Shown in pieces: positions 62,831 to 64,000 of a stretch of DNA of 64,000 bases (the stretch's first letter is position 1; each line of letters opens with the position of its first letter). The stretch is taken from assembly GCA_029582155.1 (NCBI GenBank), contig CM055897.1:11088482-11152481 (forward strand). The letters run 5' to 3'. This DNA is from Panopea generosa. Taxonomy: Eukaryota; Mollusca; Bivalvia; Adapedonta; Hiatellidae. The notes beneath the pieces are model-generated. The model was not told the origin of the DNA. It searched no databases and saw only the letters and a program-made list of their open reading frames with translations. Position numbers and translations under genes: made by a program.

Positions 62831-64000
62831 TTTTTATATAAACATGTCGATACACTTGATTAACTTCCATGCTATGTAATGAATCATAGAAATACCCAGT
62901 ATCCGAAAATAAAGACCTATTTACGTTCTCATATATATTAAATGAAAAACTCAGTTCACTATATTGAGCATAAAAATTTTAAAAAATGTAATTTGTAACG
63001 ACACAACAATTTATGAATATTAAAAAAATAGTATTTGTATATAAAAATGAAATTAAAAATAAGTACGTTGTACGTCAACATAAAAATATCAATATGAATT
63101 TATATCATTGCGCATTGATTATATCGATCGAATGTTAATGTTTTGTTGGGCATTATTTTAAGACGTCACATTATGTGCTATCGATGATTGCCGACATGTA
63201 CCAGAATGTATAAATCTATATATCAGTAATTCGTAGCCATGTATGTAATATCAGCTTTAATTATCCTTTAGTTAGTTTTTTGAGTTGTTGAGAGACGCTC
63301 TTCTGAATAAAAACTGGTGAATGCATACTCATGCCTGATCTCCTTCAGTACATATTCCGATATTAAATCCAGCGATGCTAAAACTCTACATACCTCTTAC
63401 TTGTTTTTTTCTTTCAAATGCGACCCTGGTAGTAAAACAATGTCGTAAACAGTAGGTTAAACTGATATGGACTACGCAACGTGGACAATCAGTAATTAAT
63501 ATCCAGTATTTTTATTCCTATACGGTCTGCGAAAAAAAGTTTTTTTATAATTTGTATTGCCTTGGTGATAATGACTTATGTGTTGTTATTCCGTTTCTGG
63601 CCAATATAAAATAAAGATTGTACTCACGTCTCTACTAAAATTATTATTTATGAAAATTGTCAAAGAATTCAAAGAATTTCATATTAACGGAACTCAGTCT
63701 TTGTATTGTTGGCTCATGAAACCGTAAGTTGCATTAACCTTATATTAAATGTTATGAACTAAAGAAACATAGACTATATGTCCAATTGATTATGTTGTTA
63801 GGCCTTCACATTATTCTAAACTTTTCGACGACAACCAAACGTATACGCAAAAATGTATATGACGTCCGGACGTCACGCAAACATCCAAAACTGAATACAA
63901 AAAGATGTGCGTTTTGAGTATGTTTAAAGTTATCGAAACTGTATAAGGTTGAAAATAAAACGCAATTACTTTAATCAAACCATAGTTGTCTTTTGGTGGA
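62831..64000. other. Gene-free AT-rich stretch
   Basis: No gene, RNA or repeat recognised up to the window end. Confidence 0.4.

Overview
The window looks like nuclear DNA from a bivalve mollusc. It is AT-rich, has no operon-like gene packing and no intact protein gene that I can defend. It is crowded with tRNA-derived SINEs, tandem arrays and decayed dispersed repeats. Two of these repeats, one opening 'aaacaagagctgtcgataag' and one with 'cacaaagtgag' followed by 'gtccgtctgtc', match my memory of repeats in clam and mussel genomes. That assignment is from memory, not from a search.

Layout. 1-4.7 kb: gene-free DNA with two SINE insertions and a dispersed repeat. 4.7-7.74 kb: three unrelated tandem arrays with units of 58, 29 and 50 bp. 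8.7-16.98 kb: SINEs of two families, two other dispersed repeats and a wrecked DDE transposase (about 15.38-15.98 kb). 17.72-32.75 kb: a minisatellite of about 13.5 kb with a ~47-bp unit and visible higher-order structure. It is interrupted at 20.07-21.56 kb by a 1.49-kb insertion built as A-B-A, with inverted-repeat ends. 34.16 kb: a small array also of 47-bp period. 38-40.4 kb: a tetranucleotide block, a tRNA-like element, a retroposon with a 15-bp target duplication and an unidentified exon-like stretch.

The only region related to a recognisable host gene is 42.76-49.28 kb on the plus strand. Six exon-like blocks with ag/gt boundaries, mostly in matching splice phase, encode the middle of an ACF1/BAZ1A-type chromatin-remodelling subunit: the linker before the DDT domain, a charged helix, and the start of the DDT domain. 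Frameshifts and a stop break it, and no N-terminal WAC or C-terminal PHD/bromodomain part was recognised. It reads as an intron-retaining pseudogene fragment, or as a real gene carrying homopolymer assembly errors. From 49.3 kb to the end there is mostly unremarkable AT-rich DNA with short arrays, a SINE and decayed repeats.

Nothing here works as a multi-gene system. The notable content is repeat biology: the satellite with its own empty-site controls for the inserted element, the SINE families, and the decayed BAZ1A-like locus.
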